Shown here in pieces: positions 62,633 to 64,000 of a DNA stretch of 64,000 bases (its first letter is position 1; each line of letters starts with the position of its first letter). A program made the translations under genes and the position numbers. The notes under the pieces are model-generated. The model did no database searches. It was not told where the DNA came from and was given only the letters and a program-made list of their open reading frames with translations. This stretch comes from DASWLF01 sp963768765 (lineage in GTDB: Bacteria; Desulfobacterota; Desulfobaccia; Desulfobaccales; 0-14-0-80-60-11): contig CAVYJK010000028.1 in NCBI GenBank assembly GCA_963768765.1, positions 1-64,000 of the forward strand, given 5' to 3'.

Positions 62633-64000
62633 TTACTTGACGAGCTGTTTGTAAGGCTCGGTCTCGAACTTCCACTCGTTGGTCTTGGCTTGTCGTACGG
62701 CGAGATGGTGAAGACCTTCCACTTGTTGTCGTCGATCTTCAGGAAGTCTGTGCGGTAGTAGTAGCCGGGATAGCGGCTCTCTTCCCGGAACAGGATGTGG
62801 CGCAGGTGGGCCTCACCGGCCAGGATGCGGTGGTAGTTTTCCCAGGCCCGCATCAGCTCGTGCAGGTCGGCCGCCGCCATGTGCTGGGCGTCTTCCTTGA
62901 GCATGGTAAGCCGCTCCAGGCCGATCCCCAGCATGATCTTGTTGGTGGCGTAATTGCTAGCGCAGCCGGCGCAGTACTCATCCATCAGCTTCTGCAGCCG
63001 GGCCTGGACCTGCTTGGGCCGCAGGTAGTTGGGGTTGATGTCCGGAGCGGTGGTGTAGTCTTTGTACTTCTCGAAGATCTCAAAGGGCAGGTAGATCTCG
63101 GCGATGACCTCGTCGATGTCCTGCGCGGCCTCGAGCTTGTCGTTCTTGTGGTCCAGGATGAAGGCGATGGCGCCCTTGGCGGCCATGCGGCCCTCAGCGT
63201 GGGAGCCGGAGGAGAACTTGTGCCCGGAGGCGCCGACGCCGTCACCGGCGGTGAACAGGCCGGTCACGGTGGTCATGCGGTCATAGCCCCAGAACCAGTC
63301 GTCGGGGGCGCCGATGTAGCCCTTGGAGGGGCCGGAGACCCACAGACCGGCGCAACCGGCGTGAGAACCCAGCAGGTAAGGCTCCGAGGGCATGATCTCC
63401 GAGGGCTTCTTGTCAGGCTCGATGTTCAAGGAGGCCCACAGGCAGGCGGCGGAGATGGACATATCCAGGAAGTCTTCCCAGGCTTCCGCTTCCAGGTGCT
63501 TGAGCTCTTTTTTGCTGAGGACCTTGGCCAACTCGGCCATGGCCTTGTCGGTGTGCATCAGGATGGGGCCGCGGCCTTCCTTTATTTCAATCATCTGCAC
63601 ATGGTTGCGCAGGCAGGTGCCGGGGTTATCGGCATAGCCGGGATAATCAGCCTTAAGCTGCGCCAGGTTCCGGACCATGGCGTCTTCGCCGTAGGCGTTG
63701 GTGGCCTGGGCCTTGAAGAACAGGAACCAGGCGCCCACCGGGCCGTAGCCGTCCTTGAACCGGGTCGGCACGAAACGGTTCTCCATGAGGACCATCTTGG
63801 CGCCGATTTCGGCGGGCATGGCGTAGGTGGAGCCGGCGTTCCACACCGGGTACCAGGCGCGGCCCTGACCTTCCTGCACCGACCGGGGCCGGAAGACGTT
63901 GACCACGCCGCCGCAGGCGATGATCATGGCCTTGCACTTGAAGACGTAGGTCTTGTGCTCGCGCACGCTGAAGCCCACCGCGCCGCAGACGCGGTTGGGG
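62633..64000 (-). CDS. aprA: AprA, adenylylsulfate (APS) reductase alpha subunit (5' end off window, frameshift near 62688)
   Basis: About 455 C-terminal residues are present. They include FKCKAMIIACGGVVNVFRPR, the substrate-region RNHVQMIEIKEGRGPILMHT, GLFTAGDGVGASGHKFSSGS (FAD/active-site segment), GAPDDWFWGYDR and AHLRHILFREESRYPGYYYR. One base is wrong near 62688. The frame ...VFTISPYDK must continue as KTNEWKFETEPYKQLVK in the next frame to TAA at 62635-62633. It reduces APS to sulfite and AMP, the key step of dissimilatory sulfate reduction. aprB is expected just outside the window. Confidence 0.95.

Overview
The window looks like a chromosomal piece of a GC-rich, Gram-negative sulfate-reducing member of the Desulfobacterota. 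The sulfate-reduction signature is adenylylsulfate reductase AprA followed by QmoA, QmoB and QmoC at 57.8-64.0 kb. Soluble Hdr-type electron-transfer modules fill both other redox loci. Outer-membrane biogenesis and lipid A genes show the diderm envelope, and an HpnI-like gene suggests hopanoid modification. The overall flavour is Desulfobacca-like or syntrophic, but I cannot name a species from this sequence alone.

Region 1 (1-12.3 kb, minus strand) is a redox operon. It starts at a clear sigma-54 promoter and is preceded by its probable NtrC-type activator. Gene order: NuoE/HndA-like, NuoF/HndC-like, a tiny Lys-rich ORF, a NuoG/HndD-like ferredoxin stub, an HdrA-MvhD fusion, a very large HdrA-GltD-HdrA fusion, and MvhD. 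In the large HdrA and in MvhD an in-frame UGA sits exactly where relatives have cysteine. Both are therefore probable selenoproteins. The set reads as an NADH-linked, flavin-based bifurcating or confurcating Hdr complex.

Region 2 (12.3-24.1 kb) begins with an integrase remnant. Next, behind a second sigma-54 promoter, comes a plus-strand cluster: TusA, a divergent MvhD, two HdrA proteins, a winged-helix protein, HdrC, HdrB and a DsrE-family protein. The DsrE gene also has an in-frame UGA, in a U-x-x-C motif. A second sigma-54 activator lies convergent to this cluster, and divergent to it is a TusA-like protein without the catalytic Cys. A NarL-type histidine kinase and response regulator pair follows.

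Region 3 (24.2-46 kb) is mostly envelope and housekeeping: a processive glycosyltransferase, a small CsrA, two sugar-nucleotide genes (WbpA/WbpE-like), and lysS. Then come a lol transporter, bamA, ompH, lpxD, fabZ, lpxA and lpxI in one run, followed by mgtC, a TadE-like protein, a D,D-carboxypeptidase, a thioredoxin, hpnI, larB and an exported acetolactate decarboxylase.

Region 4 (45.9-57.7 kb, minus strand) has a sensor kinase with a small coiled-coil partner, two-subunit class I fumarase, PBP1A, ComM and several small or unknown proteins. Region 5 (57.7-64 kb, minus strand) is qmoABC and the truncated aprA, each closed by strong hairpin terminators.

Two general cautions apply. First, many clearly functional genes (aprA, lpxI, mrcA, nuoF, several hdrA genes, one regulator) carry single-base frameshifts, often at G/C runs. 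These look like consensus errors of a draft genome rather than pseudogenes, and the worst cluster is at 3.4-4.3 kb. Second, intergenic spaces carry several families of G/C-rich imperfect palindromes. No rRNA, tRNA, CRISPR array or complete mobile element was recognised.
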